A stretch of DNA of 5,742 bases from Candidatus Delongbacteria bacterium. Lineage in GTDB: Bacteria; JAGOEH01. Position 1 is the stretch's first letter, and each line of letters starts with the position of its first letter. A program made the position numbers and the translations under genes. The stretch lies in assembly GCA_017997825.1 (NCBI GenBank), contig JAGOEH010000200.1:1-5742 (forward strand). Reading direction: 5' to 3'. Of the stretch, positions 1 through 5,742 are shown in pieces. The notes below the pieces were generated by a model. It had not been told where the DNA came from, ran no database searches, and worked only from the letters and a program-made list of their open reading frames with translations.

Positions 1-1
1 G

Positions 2-568
2 TTCTGGGAGGATCAAGGCTATGCACCCAATGAGGTCATCTATATCAAAGGACTGGGGGACAAAAGCCTGGAAACCGTTTCCGAAGCGCTGTCCCACCCC
101 AAGGCAAGGATCGTCGGACTGGTCGTAGATAAAATCGACAAAATCATGCATGGTATGGAAATGGGAACTGCCGGAATGCACAACCAGGTAGCCCAGTGGG
201 CCAGACTACCGTACCTGAACGAACTCCTCAATCTGCTCCTGGATCGGAATTTCCAGATCTATCTGACTTCAGATCACGGCAACATTGAAGCCGAAGGCTG
301 CGGACGACCATCCGAAGGCGCCGTGGCGGATCTGCGCGGCGAACGAGTCCGTATCTATCCTGACGCGGTCCTCCGCCGTAAAGTGAAAGAACGCTTTCCC
401 GATACCCTCGAATGGGGCACTATTGGTCTTCCGGAGAACTGCTTCGCCCTTCTGGCACCTGCCCGACAAGCATTTGTCCAAGAGAATCAACGCACCGTAA
501 GCCACGGAGGTATTTCGGTTGAGGAACTCATCGTCCCCATGATCCAAATCGAGAGAAGGTGCGAATGA
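2..568 (+). CDS. pglZ: BREX type 3 PglZ, alkaline-phosphatase-superfamily protein (C-terminal part, 5' end outside window)
   Basis: The frame is open from the first bases of the window, giving 188 visible residues with no start, so the N-terminal part is missing. The visible part matches the PglZ C-terminal pattern. It has a VDKIDKIMHG segment (about residues 42-51), a metal-site TSDHG motif (89-93) after the hydrophobic strand FQIYL, and a closing SHGGISVEE motif (167-175) followed by the strand LIVPMI. The Asp/His of SDHG and the His of HGG are expected metal ligands in this superfamily. The string GRPSEGAVADLRGERVR and the neighbour point to the type 3 form. PglZ is a core component of all BREX phage-resistance systems. 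It is cytoplasmic and needed for defence and for the associated host DNA methylation, but its exact substrate is unsettled. The gene overlaps the next by ATGA (565-568), so the two are probably translationally coupled. No disruption is seen in the visible part. Confidence 0.9.
   Translation, partial: FWEDQGYAPNEVIYIKGLGDKSLETVSEALSHPKARIVGLVVDKIDKIMHGMEMGTAGMHNQVAQWARLPYLNELLNLLLDRNFQIYLTSDHGNIEAEGCGRPSEGAVADLRGERVRIYPDAVLRRKVKERFPDTLEWGTIGLPENCFALLAPARQAFVQENQRTVSHGGISVEELIVPMIQIERRCE
554..559 (+). promoter_or_regulatory. Ribosome binding site of the BrxA-like gene
   Basis: AGAAGG lies inside the end of pglZ, five bases before the ATG at 565. The earlier in-frame GTG at 559 overlaps this site and cannot use it, so ATG 565 is the preferred start. 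Confidence 0.6.
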
Positions 569-1314
569 CCAGACCGGTCGATCAAATCGGATTCAGTCAG
601 CGAGTGCGTCTGGAATGGCTTGAACGGACCGCCGATCTGATCCTGGCAGGAAATGACAAATCTACAATCTACGACGCCTTACAGGAACTGCTCAAGGACA
701 AGGTCTCTGTCGGCAGTCAGGCCAAACGCGGGAATCGCGACAAAATTATCACCATTCTTCTCAAAACGTGGTTAATGGTTCCCGGGAAACTCGAATCGTT
801 GCGAGGAGAAGGTCTGAAACTACTCAACGACATTCCTCACCACCTTCATCTGGCCATCCACTGGGGAATGATTACGGCGGTTTACCCGTTCTGGTCGGGA
901 GTAGCGGCTCAAACCGGCCGACTTCTGAGGCTTCAAGGCTCAGCGGCTACAGCTCATATCCAACGCCGGATCCGCGAGCAATATGGCGATCGGGAAACTG
1001 TTTCCCGATCAACCCAGCGTATCCTGCGCTCATATATGGATTGGGAGGTACTTCAGAAAACCGATGCAAAGGGCATTTACTCCGCAGGGATAACCCTTGC
1101 CATTGAAGATTCCAGACTAATCGCCTGGCTGGTGGAAGCATCCCTCCACGTCAGAGCAAGCCAATCGGCCACCCTGAACGATCTGATCACCCATCCAAGC
1201 CTTTTCCCGTTCCATATCAATCCGATCCATGCCGAAAGTCTGGTAGGCACCTCATCCAGACTCGATCTCTTACACCACGGATTGGACGATGAACTCATCA
1301 TACTGAGGGTTTGA
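565..1314 (+). CDS. brxA: BrxA-like (DUF1819-type) BREX protein, last gene of the BREX-3 operon
   Basis: This predicted soluble protein of 249 residues begins in the ATGA overlap with pglZ. Position carries much of the assignment: in type 3 BREX operons brxA directly follows pglZ and ends the operon. The sequence agrees. A helical region contains YPFWSGVAAQTGRLLRLQ (about residues 107-124). It is followed by a basic segment with YGDRE (about 140-144), many arginines and RSYMDWEVL (about 155-163), resembling the winged-helix-like part of BrxA proteins. BrxA of type 1 systems is a small DNA-binding protein of about 200 residues. This one is longer, with an extra C-terminal stretch of about 50 residues. 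There is no signal peptide or membrane segment. The A-rich region after its stop shows no convincing hairpin terminator. It could instead be another type-3-specific protein filling the same slot; the family call is from recalled patterns, not a search. Confidence 0.62.
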   Translation: MTRPVDQIGFSQRVRLEWLERTADLILAGNDKSTIYDALQELLKDKVSVGSQAKRGNRDKIITILLKTWLMVPGKLESLRGEGLKLLNDIPHHLHLAIHWGMITAVYPFWSGVAAQTGRLLRLQGSAATAHIQRRIREQYGDRETVSRSTQRILRSYMDWEVLQKTDAKGIYSAGITLAIEDSRLIAWLVEASLHVRASQSATLNDLITHPSLFPFHINPIHAESLVGTSSRLDLLHHGLDDELIILRV

Positions 1315-1418
1315 ACCAGTTCATAAAATCTCAATCGACAAAGATAGAGTGCAAGTTAATAAAATAATGACGATTTGGTTTACATTTCAAAATCTCCTTG
1401 CTTGTTTGCTGAATTCGG

Positions 1419-1955
1419 TTAATTTTCCTGTTGAGTCACATCAAATGAAAAAATGTATTCTTCCCGTTTATTATCAATTTCAATCGGAAAAAACACTTTA
1501 ACTGTTTTACCAACAGATGCGCTGGATGAAAATAACGGTCTCGTTGTCCACGATCTTCCTGAAAAACTAATATGTTCACTCGGAATTACGACATCGATTA
1601 AATTGGAATTGTTGATTATCGTGGAAGGTGACATGGGATCATTTTTATTGATATATTTAATCCCACTGTGGATCACTTTCATATTCCGACCGGTTTCGTT
1701 AATATAAACAACATCATCCCAGATTAATTTCATTGTTTTACCGGATTTGTTTTTCAATTTAAATTGGAAGGATTCATTTGTTTTCTCCCAAGTAATATCC
1801 ATCAATTCATCCGAAAAACTCTGACTATCCACGACAATATTGGATTTCAAAGAAGAATTGTTCTTTTCAACATCACTTAAATTAATAAGATGCTGAACAA
1901 TTAAATTGCAGTTTGCAATAATTAAAACGGCGATTAATAAAACGATCCTTTTCAA
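1419..1955 (-). CDS. Predicted small lipoprotein of unknown function
   Basis: The product is 178 residues. A TTG start at 1955 is preferred to the in-frame GTG at 1961, because a perfect Shine-Dalgarno (GGAGGTGA) overlaps that GTG and lies correctly before the TTG. The N-terminus then reads MKRIVLLIAVLIIANC: two basic residues, a hydrophobic core, and Cys16 as the likely lipidated residue. Asn at position -1 is unusual for a lipobox, which normally has Gly, Ala or Ser there. The mature part begins with a Ser/Asn-rich linker. It continues with alternating strands, including WDDVVYINETGRNMKVIHSG and a C-terminal VKVFFPIEID...EYIFSFDV, suggesting a beta-sandwich domain exposed in the envelope. 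This pattern recalls conserved hypothetical lipoproteins of Gram-negative bacteria, but I cannot assign a function. It faces brxA tail to tail across about 100 bases. Its base composition is much more AT-rich than brxA. The next gene on its strand ends 167 bases upstream, so joint transcription is possible but unproven. Confidence 0.72.
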   Translation of the reverse strand: MKRIVLLIAVLIIANCNLIVQHLINLSDVEKNNSSLKSNIVVDSQSFSDELMDITWEKTNESFQFKLKNKSGKTMKLIWDDVVYINETGRNMKVIHSGIKYINKNDPMSPSTIINNSNLIDVVIPSEHISFSGRSWTTRPLFSSSASVGKTVKVFFPIEIDNKREEYIFSFDVTQQEN

Positions 1956-1957
1956 AT

Positions 1958-1965
1958 TCACCTCC
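1958..1965 (-). promoter_or_regulatory. Perfect Shine-Dalgarno sequence of the lipoprotein gene
   Basis: On the minus strand GGAGGTGA is the full complement of the usual 16S rRNA tail. It leaves two bases before the TTG at 1955 (five counted from GGAGG). It decides the start, because the upstream GTG at 1961 lies within it. Confidence 0.7.
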
Positions 1966-2078
1966 GTTGTTTAACCAGAATCCAAGCTAATAACTCACAA
2001 TACACAGTAATACATGATGAACTGAATCCACATAATGCCAATTATTTATAATTATCCTCACGTATCCTCTTTTTGCTG

Positions 2079-2103
2079 CAGAATAATAACGCGACCTTGG
2101 TAT
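2079..2103 (+). repeat. Left inverted repeat flanking the PH-like gene
   Basis: The plus strand reads CAGAATAATAAC then GCGACCTTGGTAT (core 2091-2103). The core is an exact 13-base inverted match to 2632-2644. The outer part is an imperfect match (CAGAAT, then an AT-rich stretch three bases shorter than in the partner). It lies just past the 3' end of the 2123-2605 gene and points inward. Confidence 0.75.
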
Positions 2104-2122
2104 TTCTTGTATAATTTAACGA

Positions 2123-2605
2123 TTATCCAATGTACGAAAGCATTTGCTTTTTATTACCATTAAATACTTCCTTCTTAACACCATTGAAATTAATGATTCG
2201 ATTATAATGTCCGCTCGATTCAACTATAATGAAACCATTTGAGAAAAAAAACCACAGTATCTGGTTCTTAACAGCATTGATTGAAACAATATTCCTTTTG
2301 AAAATCACATAATCCGTGTTGGCCCGGGTATAAGGAATTTTCCATAAAGGGAAATTTGTACCCTCTTCCGATAAAATTATAATTCGGTTTTCTGTCAAAA
2401 CTAAATATGCTGTCTTTAAAAACTTCATGGTAAACAAAAACAAAACCGTATTCTTGATTATCATTTCAATCCAATAGAAAATCGTACTTAAAAAATTTGC
2501 TGACCGGACTTCAATTCTTCCTTTGATTATCAACGATACTTTCTCATCCAGCATTAAAACTGAATCCAAACGCTCCTGTGCCCAAACCGGCAACTGTGTG
2601 TCCAT
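2123..2605 (-). CDS. Small membrane-associated protein with PH-like (bPH) appearance, function unknown
   Basis: The product is 160 residues from the ATG at 2605, which lies six bases after AGGGGA. A second ATG directly before it (2608) is also possible. A further in-frame TTG at 2638 lacks a ribosome site and lies within the inverted repeat, so it is less likely. After a soluble start (MDTQLPVWAQERL) comes a long hydrophobic stretch, about residues 38-63, able to span or hairpin in the membrane. Next is YLVLTENRIIIL (67-78), a strand pattern typical of bacterial PH-like domains, in which such proteins often read YxLTxxRxxxx. A second aromatic, hydrophobic strand (WFFFSNGFIIVE, about 119-130) follows, then a basic tail. 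The PH-like reading is an inference from one motif; no enzyme residues are recognised. The gene is AT-rich, lies alone between inverted repeats, and has a likely promoter at 2648-2678. A role in the neighbouring defence system is not shown. Confidence 0.65.
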   Translation of the reverse strand: MDTQLPVWAQERLDSVLMLDEKVSLIIKGRIEVRSANFLSTIFYWIEMIIKNTVLFLFTMKFLKTAYLVLTENRIIILSEEGTNFPLWKIPYTRANTDYVIFKRNIVSINAVKNQILWFFFSNGFIIVESSGHYNRIINFNGVKKEVFNGNKKQMLSYIG

Positions 2606-2631
2606 CATTAATCCCCTTTTTTTAATGGTTG

Positions 2632-2659
2632 ATACCAAGGTCGCACCATTATAATTCTG
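2632..2659 (-). repeat. Right inverted repeat, overlapping the promoter of the PH-like gene
   Basis: Read on the minus strand, it starts with CAGAATTATAATGGT and ends with the core GCGACCTTGGTAT (2644 to 2632). The core is identical to that at 2091-2103 in opposite orientation. It contains the TATAAT used as the gene's likely -10 box, so the conserved core falls around the expected transcription start and early leader. Confidence 0.75.
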
Positions 2660-2678
2660 AATCAGTATATAAAATCAA
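2648..2678 (-). promoter_or_regulatory. Likely promoter of the PH-like gene
   Basis: A perfect -10 box TATAAT lies at 2653-2648. Upstream is TTGATT (2678-2673) with a rather long 19-base spacer. GATTTT at 2676-2671 would give 17 bases. Transcription would start near 2641, about 35 bases before the ATG at 2605. Long A tracts on this strand further upstream (2710-2725) could act as an UP-like or curved segment. Confidence 0.5.
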
Positions 2679-2681
2679 TAG

Positions 2682-2698
2682 GCGTCATATATTGACGC
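2682..2698. repeat. Short palindrome upstream of the PH-like gene promoter
   Basis: GCGTCA (2682-2687) and TGACGC (2693-2698) are exact inverted arms around TATAT. The site ends four bases upstream of the -35 region. It could be an operator for a dimeric regulator. On the plus strand it could fold as a hairpin, but its T run begins about 11 bases later, so a terminator is less likely. Confidence 0.4.
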
Positions 2699-2709
2699 TC
2701 TTAGAATTA

Positions 2710-2727
2710 TTTTTTTACTTTTTTTAC
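2710..2727. repeat. Tandem T7AC tract
   Basis: Two adjacent copies of seven T followed by AC. As A tracts on the minus strand, about nine bases apart and upstream of a promoter, they may bend the DNA. They may equally be simple low-complexity sequence. Confidence 0.4.
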
Positions 2728-2814
2728 TATTCTTTTCATTTAGAAATTAATCTGAAGTGAAAAATGTCAGTTGTTTAATTATGAGCGAAAACAATGATAA
2801 CTTGACTGTTTTGT

Positions 2815-3003
2815 GTGTCAATTCCGGGGATTAAACCGGACAATCTACCATCTCAAATCAGTATTGATGATATAATAAAGGGAGGGAGATCGTTAAAAGT
2901 GCGTGCCAGAAAAATGCCAAAATTAATAAAAATAATGAAAAACGGAAACAGAGTTAAAAGCCACGTCATTACTGATCAAAATGATATTTTAGGGACAATT
3001 TAA
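2815..3003 (+). CDS. Doubtful small basic reading frame, or remnant
   Basis: This frame encodes 62 residues, rich in lysine and arginine in its middle ([20 protein letters not shown]). The GTG at 2815 has no ribosome site, and an in-frame stop lies 12 bases upstream. A purine-rich GGAGGGAGA at 2881-2889 could serve an internal GTG at 2899, giving only 34 residues. Nearby, an ATG at 2781 starts a 17-residue frame ([17 protein letters not shown]) in a different frame that overlaps the start of this one, so a frameshifted remnant is possible. I do not recognise the sequence. It may simply be non-coding AT-rich DNA. Confidence 0.2.
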   Translation: MSIPGIKPDNLPSQISIDDIIKGGRSLKVRARKMPKLIKIMKNGNRVKSHVITDQNDILGTI

Positions 3004-3081
3004 ACCGACACCAATCAAACATGACAGATTGGGTCATTTTGGGGTTGACTTTGAAGCTGTAAGTTGTTGGGGTTCTAAGAT

Positions 3082-3155
3082 CGCGCCTGGAGGGGCTCGA
3101 ACCCCCGACCTGCGGATTCGAAGTCCGACGCTCTATCCAACTGAGCTACAGGCGC
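3082..3155 (-). tRNA. tRNA-Arg (anticodon TCG)
   Basis: A complete 74-base cloverleaf can be folded by hand. It has acceptor arms GCGCCTG and CAGGCGC with discriminator G, a D arm GCTC...GAGC with AGTTGGATA loop, and anticodon loop CTTCGAA with anticodon TCG reading CGA (arginine). The variable loop AGGTC has five bases. The T arm GGGGG/CCCTC has one G-T pair and loop TTCGAGC. The CCA tail is not encoded, since ATC follows the discriminator. The top pair of the anticodon stem (27-43) is a T-C mismatch. The 3' end points towards the AT-rich region and the BREX genes, making it a plausible island integration site. Confidence 0.95.
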
Positions 3156-3165
3156 TGGTAAGGTT

Positions 3166-3195
3166 ATAATATATCAAATTTCCGTTCTAAGTCAA
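3166..3195 (-). promoter_or_regulatory. Promoter of tRNA-Arg
   Basis: The -35 box TTGACT (3195-3190) is followed either by TATATT (3173-3168, 16-base spacer) or TATTAT (3171-3166, 18-base spacer). Each -10 differs from consensus at one base. Transcription would start only a few bases before the mature tRNA, so the tRNA appears to be transcribed on its own and not only by read-through from the SNF2 gene. Confidence 0.65.
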
Positions 3196-3309
3196 TACCA
3201 AAATCATTCCAAATCGAAACACCCCCCTAATCCGATACCGGCCGATGCAATACGAGAAAACAGACCCAAGGCTCCTGCCAGGCAGCGATCCCCCCTCTCC
3301 CGGTTTCCA

Positions 3310-5742
3310 TCAATCATTGAAAAATGAATAGATATCATCCATGGATAGATACTTGAAGATATTCTCTTCGACTGAAATGATCGATTTGACCAGCTTCAGC
3401 TTCTTTTCCTGGAGTTTGAGGATCTTCTCCTCAACACTGGACCGGGTGATCGATTTATAGATAAAGACATGGCGGGTTTGACCGATCCGATGAGTCCGGT
3501 CGATGGCTTGCATTTCGGCGGCCGGATTCCACCAGGGATCCACAATAAATACATAATCGGCCGCCGTCAGATTCAATCCGACTCCCCCGGCCTTCAGACT
3601 GATCAGAAAAATCCGGATATCCTGGTCCTGCTGGAAACGGTCCACTACCTCTTTGCGGTTACGGGTCGAACCATCCAGATAACAATAGGTCATTCCCTGC
3701 CGGTCGAAATGGTGGCGGAAAATTGTCAGCATCTTGACAAAGGAAGAAAAAACCAAAAGTTTATGCCCCTGGCTGACGGCATCTTCGATCTGCTCGATCA
3801 ACAGATTGAATTTGCTGGATTGTCCGGTATAGGATGGATCGACCAGTTTGGGATGGTTGCAGATCTGACGCAGCCGGATCAATCCCTGCAGAATCAGCAT
3901 CCGGGACTGGTTGAATCCCTTGTTTTTGACCGAGTCCAAAATCTTGTAACGGTAACTCATTTTCCATTCATCATACAATTCGCGCTGTTCCGGTTCCATC
4001 TCGGCATAAAGGTGAATGTACTGTTTATCCGGCAGCTCCTTAGCCACCATATCCTTTTTCCGCAGCAGGATAAAGGGAGCGATCAACTGCCTCAGGCGAT
4101 CAGCTTGAAATGTATTCTGCTCAATCTCGATTTCGCGGGTGAAGGTGTTTCTAAAGAATTCAATATTCCCCAGCATCCCGGGATTGAGAAAATTGAATTG
4201 CGACCATAAATCCAGCGAATTGTTCTCAATCGGGGTGCCGGTAAGGGATAAGCGGTGAAGGGCTTTAAGCCGAAACATGCACTGCGCGTTCTTGCTAAGC
4301 GGATTCTTGATCTGCTGGGATTCATCCAGAATGATATAATTGAAATCGAATCCCTCAAACATCTCCACATCATTCCGGATAATCCCATAGGTGGTCAGAA
4401 CCGTATCCACGCCTGCCTGACGATAATCCTCCAGATCCTTACAGCGCTCAGTCCCATGATGAACCTGAACCTTCAGACCCGGGGTGAATTTCTCGATCTC
4501 CATCAGCCAATTGAAGATCAACGTGGTCGGTACCACGATCAGGGAGGGCATGGTAATTCCCCGTTCCTTTTCATGCAATAGAATCGATAAAGCCTGAACG
4601 GTCTTGCCTAGTCCCATCTCATCGGCCAGACAGCCGCCATAACCGAATTCCTTCAGGAAATGCAGCCATTGATAACCGGCCACCTGATAATCCCGCAAAT
4701 GGCCCTGGAGGGAAATCGGCAGCGGGGGTGTTTCCCCGCCTTGATAATGGCTGACTTTCGCGGAAAACTCTTCATAGGATTGATCTGTTTTGACCTTATC
4801 CGCCACCTGGATCAGCGAATCGATGATCTCCAACTGGGTTCGGGAAGCCCGAAGCCGCTGATCATTCTTGTTCTGTCCAAGGAATCCGATAATGCCGGCC
4901 AAACGCGTAATCCACTCTTCAGGAATGATCCCCAGACTGCCGTTACTGAGCCTGATATACCGCTGATGATGGATCAGGGCCTGGGTTAGGGCCGACAGCG
5001 AGGGGTGGAATCCGCCGATTTCGATATCCATCTTCAAATCAAACCAATCCATGCCGGTGGAAATCTCCAGTTTCAATCGCGGTTCCTGCATCACCAGCCG
5101 CTGATTGAGCAGGGTGTCCTGGCCTAAAATCTCGAATCCCTGCTTGATCAGGTTGGGGGCCCAGGTCGTCAGCCATTCCACCGGATCGACCGCCGGCAAC
5201 AGCAGATCATCCTGGATTTTAACCCGGTTTTCCAATAAAACCTGAGCATACCGTTTTTCTTTCTCCCGGTCACGGATGATCTTGATCAGGCGATGGCTCG
5301 AATCCTGATAGATGATGTCAAAATCATTAAAATAACTGCAGATATAGTTTCCGTAATGGAACCTCAATTCCAGGGCGAATGCCGATTGATAATCCCGCAG
5401 CCCGATCCCCACCTTGTTGATGCTCCCCATTGATTCCTCAATATCCAGATAATCCGGAAGAACAACAAAACCCAGGGTTTGAAGATGGAGATAATGCTTC
5501 TCGATGAACTCATTCAGCTGATGACTGGGGATCACCAATCCCAGATAGAGGCTGATCTTTTTCAGCAGTTCCGGATTGGTGGCATGAAGTTCAAATCCCT
5601 GAAGATGACCGGAGGAATGGGAGGAGGACGCTTGCGGGGCTGTAAAAAACCAGACCCTGTCTTTGCCGAACAGCAGGATATCATCGCTCTTAATAGTATA
5701 AAAGCTTTCATTCCATTGAATCCGGGCCGTCAGACGATAGGC
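3310..5742 (-). CDS. SNF2-family DNA-dependent ATPase / helicase-like protein (N-terminus outside window)
   Basis: The visible 810 residues run from the window edge to a TGA at 3312-3310. The frame is open past a TTG at 5538, where the protein begins MVIPSHQLN if that codon is wrongly taken as the start. A full protein of about 1000 residues, perhaps with an N-terminal SWIM zinc finger, is typical of this type. The first 330 or so residues are a bacterial-type accessory region. The SNF2 core starts near residue 350 (LRDYQVAGYQWL). It holds the Walker A motif DEMGLGKT (374-381), VVPTTLIFNW (motif Ia), DESQ (473-476, Walker B) and LTGTPIENN (motif III). In the C-terminal half are VFSSF, DGSTRNR, SLKAGGVGLNLTAAD and DPWWNPAAEMQAIDRTHRIGQ (about 735-755). 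All ATPase motifs look intact. Such enzymes translocate on double-stranded DNA and remodel protein-DNA complexes. The bacterial partners are mostly unknown. It is more GC-rich than the genes across the tRNA and probably belongs to the flank, not the island. No convincing terminator follows it. Confidence 0.93.
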   Translation of the reverse strand, partial: AYRLTARIQWNESFYTIKSDDILLFGKDRVWFFTAPQASSSHSSGHLQGFELHATNPELLKKISLYLGLVIPSHQLNEFIEKHYLHLQTLGFVVLPDYLDIEESMGSINKVGIGLRDYQSAFALELRFHYGNYICSYFNDFDIIYQDSSHRLIKIIRDREKEKRYAQVLLENRVKIQDDLLLPAVDPVEWLTTWAPNLIKQGFEILGQDTLLNQRLVMQEPRLKLEISTGMDWFDLKMDIEIGGFHPSLSALTQALIHHQRYIRLSNGSLGIIPEEWITRLAGIIGFLGQNKNDQRLRASRTQLEIIDSLIQVADKVKTDQSYEEFSAKVSHYQGGETPPLPISLQGHLRDYQVAGYQWLHFLKEFGYGGCLADEMGLGKTVQALSILLHEKERGITMPSLIVVPTTLIFNWLMEIEKFTPGLKVQVHHGTERCKDLEDYRQAGVDTVLTTYGIIRNDVEMFEGFDFNYIILDESQQIKNPLSKNAQCMFRLKALHRLSLTGTPIENNSLDLWSQFNFLNPGMLGNIEFFRNTFTREIEIEQNTFQADRLRQLIAPFILLRKKDMVAKELPDKQYIHLYAEMEPEQRELYDEWKMSYRYKILDSVKNKGFNQSRMLILQGLIRLRQICNHPKLVDPSYTGQSSKFNLLIEQIEDAVSQGHKLLVFSSFVKMLTIFRHHFDRQGMTYCYLDGSTRNRKEVVDRFQQDQDIRIFLISLKAGGVGLNLTAADYVFIVDPWWNPAAEMQAIDRTHRIGQTRHVFIYKSITRSSVEEKILKLQEKKLKLVKSIISVEENIFKYLSMDDIYSFFND

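Larger units (their letters stand above)
2639..3081. other. AT-rich stretch with little or no convincing coding content
   Basis: Between the PH-like gene and the tRNA I see only part of the right inverted repeat, a minus-strand promoter, a short palindrome (2682-2698), T tracts (2710-2727), a doubtful small reading frame (2815-3003) and two copies of TTGGGGTT (3039-3046 and 3067-3074). No integrase, transposase or RNA gene is recognisable. The composition contrasts with the tRNA and SNF2 side. Confidence 0.6.

Noticed and set aside
473-476. DESQ in place of DEAH in motif II of the SNF2 protein (residue numbers given)
   Set aside because: The two acidic residues needed for ATP hydrolysis are present. 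Variation in the last two positions is ordinary among bacterial SNF2 proteins.
1331-1390. Minus-strand 19-residue frame with TTG start just after AAGGAGA, beyond the lipoprotein gene
   Set aside because: The ribosome site is only about two bases from the TTG, and the better-spaced ATG is followed at once by TAA. The peptide is short and unrecognised, so probably chance in AT-rich DNA.
3021-3037. Hairpin ATGAC-N7-GTCAT followed by TTTT, possible plus-strand terminator
   Set aside because: The stem has only five weak pairs, and the gene it would serve (2815-3003) is itself doubtful.
3039-3074. Direct repeat TTGGGGTT at 3039-3046 and 3067-3074 next to the tRNA 3' end, considered as an attachment-site repeat
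   Set aside because: The copies have only eight bases and do not match the tRNA end, so they do not support an integration junction.
3279-3294. Imperfect inverted repeat GCTCCTGCC/AGGCAGC after the SNF2 gene
   Set aside because: The stem has mismatches and a very small loop, with no T tract directly after it on the minus strand, so it is not called a terminator.
3469-4209. Long plus-strand open frame of 246 codons inside the SNF2 region
   Set aside because: It lies antisense to a gene with all SNF2 motifs intact and shows no recognisable domain. It is a shadow of codon use on the other strand.

Overview
The window appears to be the edge of a bacterial defence island beside a tRNA gene. Bases 1-1314 (plus strand) hold the end of a BREX type 3 phage-resistance operon. 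The C-terminal part of the PglZ phosphatase-fold protein is followed, with a 4-base ATGA overlap, by a BrxA-like protein. The pglZ-brxA order matches the known end of type 3 BREX operons, so the remaining genes (brxF, brxC, pglX, brxHII) are expected to the left, outside the window.

Bases 1315-3081 are clearly richer in A+T than either flank and are sparsely coded. They hold two minus-strand genes of unknown function: a small predicted lipoprotein (1419-1955), convergent with brxA, and a small membrane-associated protein with a PH-like look (2123-2605). The second gene is bracketed by inverted copies of a 13-base sequence (core 2091-2103 and 2632-2644), extendable to about 25-28 imperfect bases. 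The outer ends match, as in terminal inverted repeats. The upstream copy carries the gene's likely -10 box. The rest of the stretch (2639-3081) holds a promoter, a short palindrome, T tracts and one doubtful small basic reading frame.

From 3082 the composition returns to that of an ordinary gene region. A complete tRNA-Arg (anticodon TCG, minus strand) with a good promoter is followed by a large SNF2-family ATPase/helicase gene on the same strand, which runs off the right end without a start codon. The 3' end of the tRNA faces the BREX side, which is the usual geometry for an island integrated at a tRNA 3' end. No integrase and no second copy of the tRNA end are visible, so this is an inference.

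The organism cannot be named. The lipoprotein signal, perfect Shine-Dalgarno sequence and gene types suggest a bacterium with near-even base composition in its core genes, possibly Gram-negative. The window does not itself show a new system. Its least explained part is the AT-rich pair of genes and the inverted repeats around one of them.
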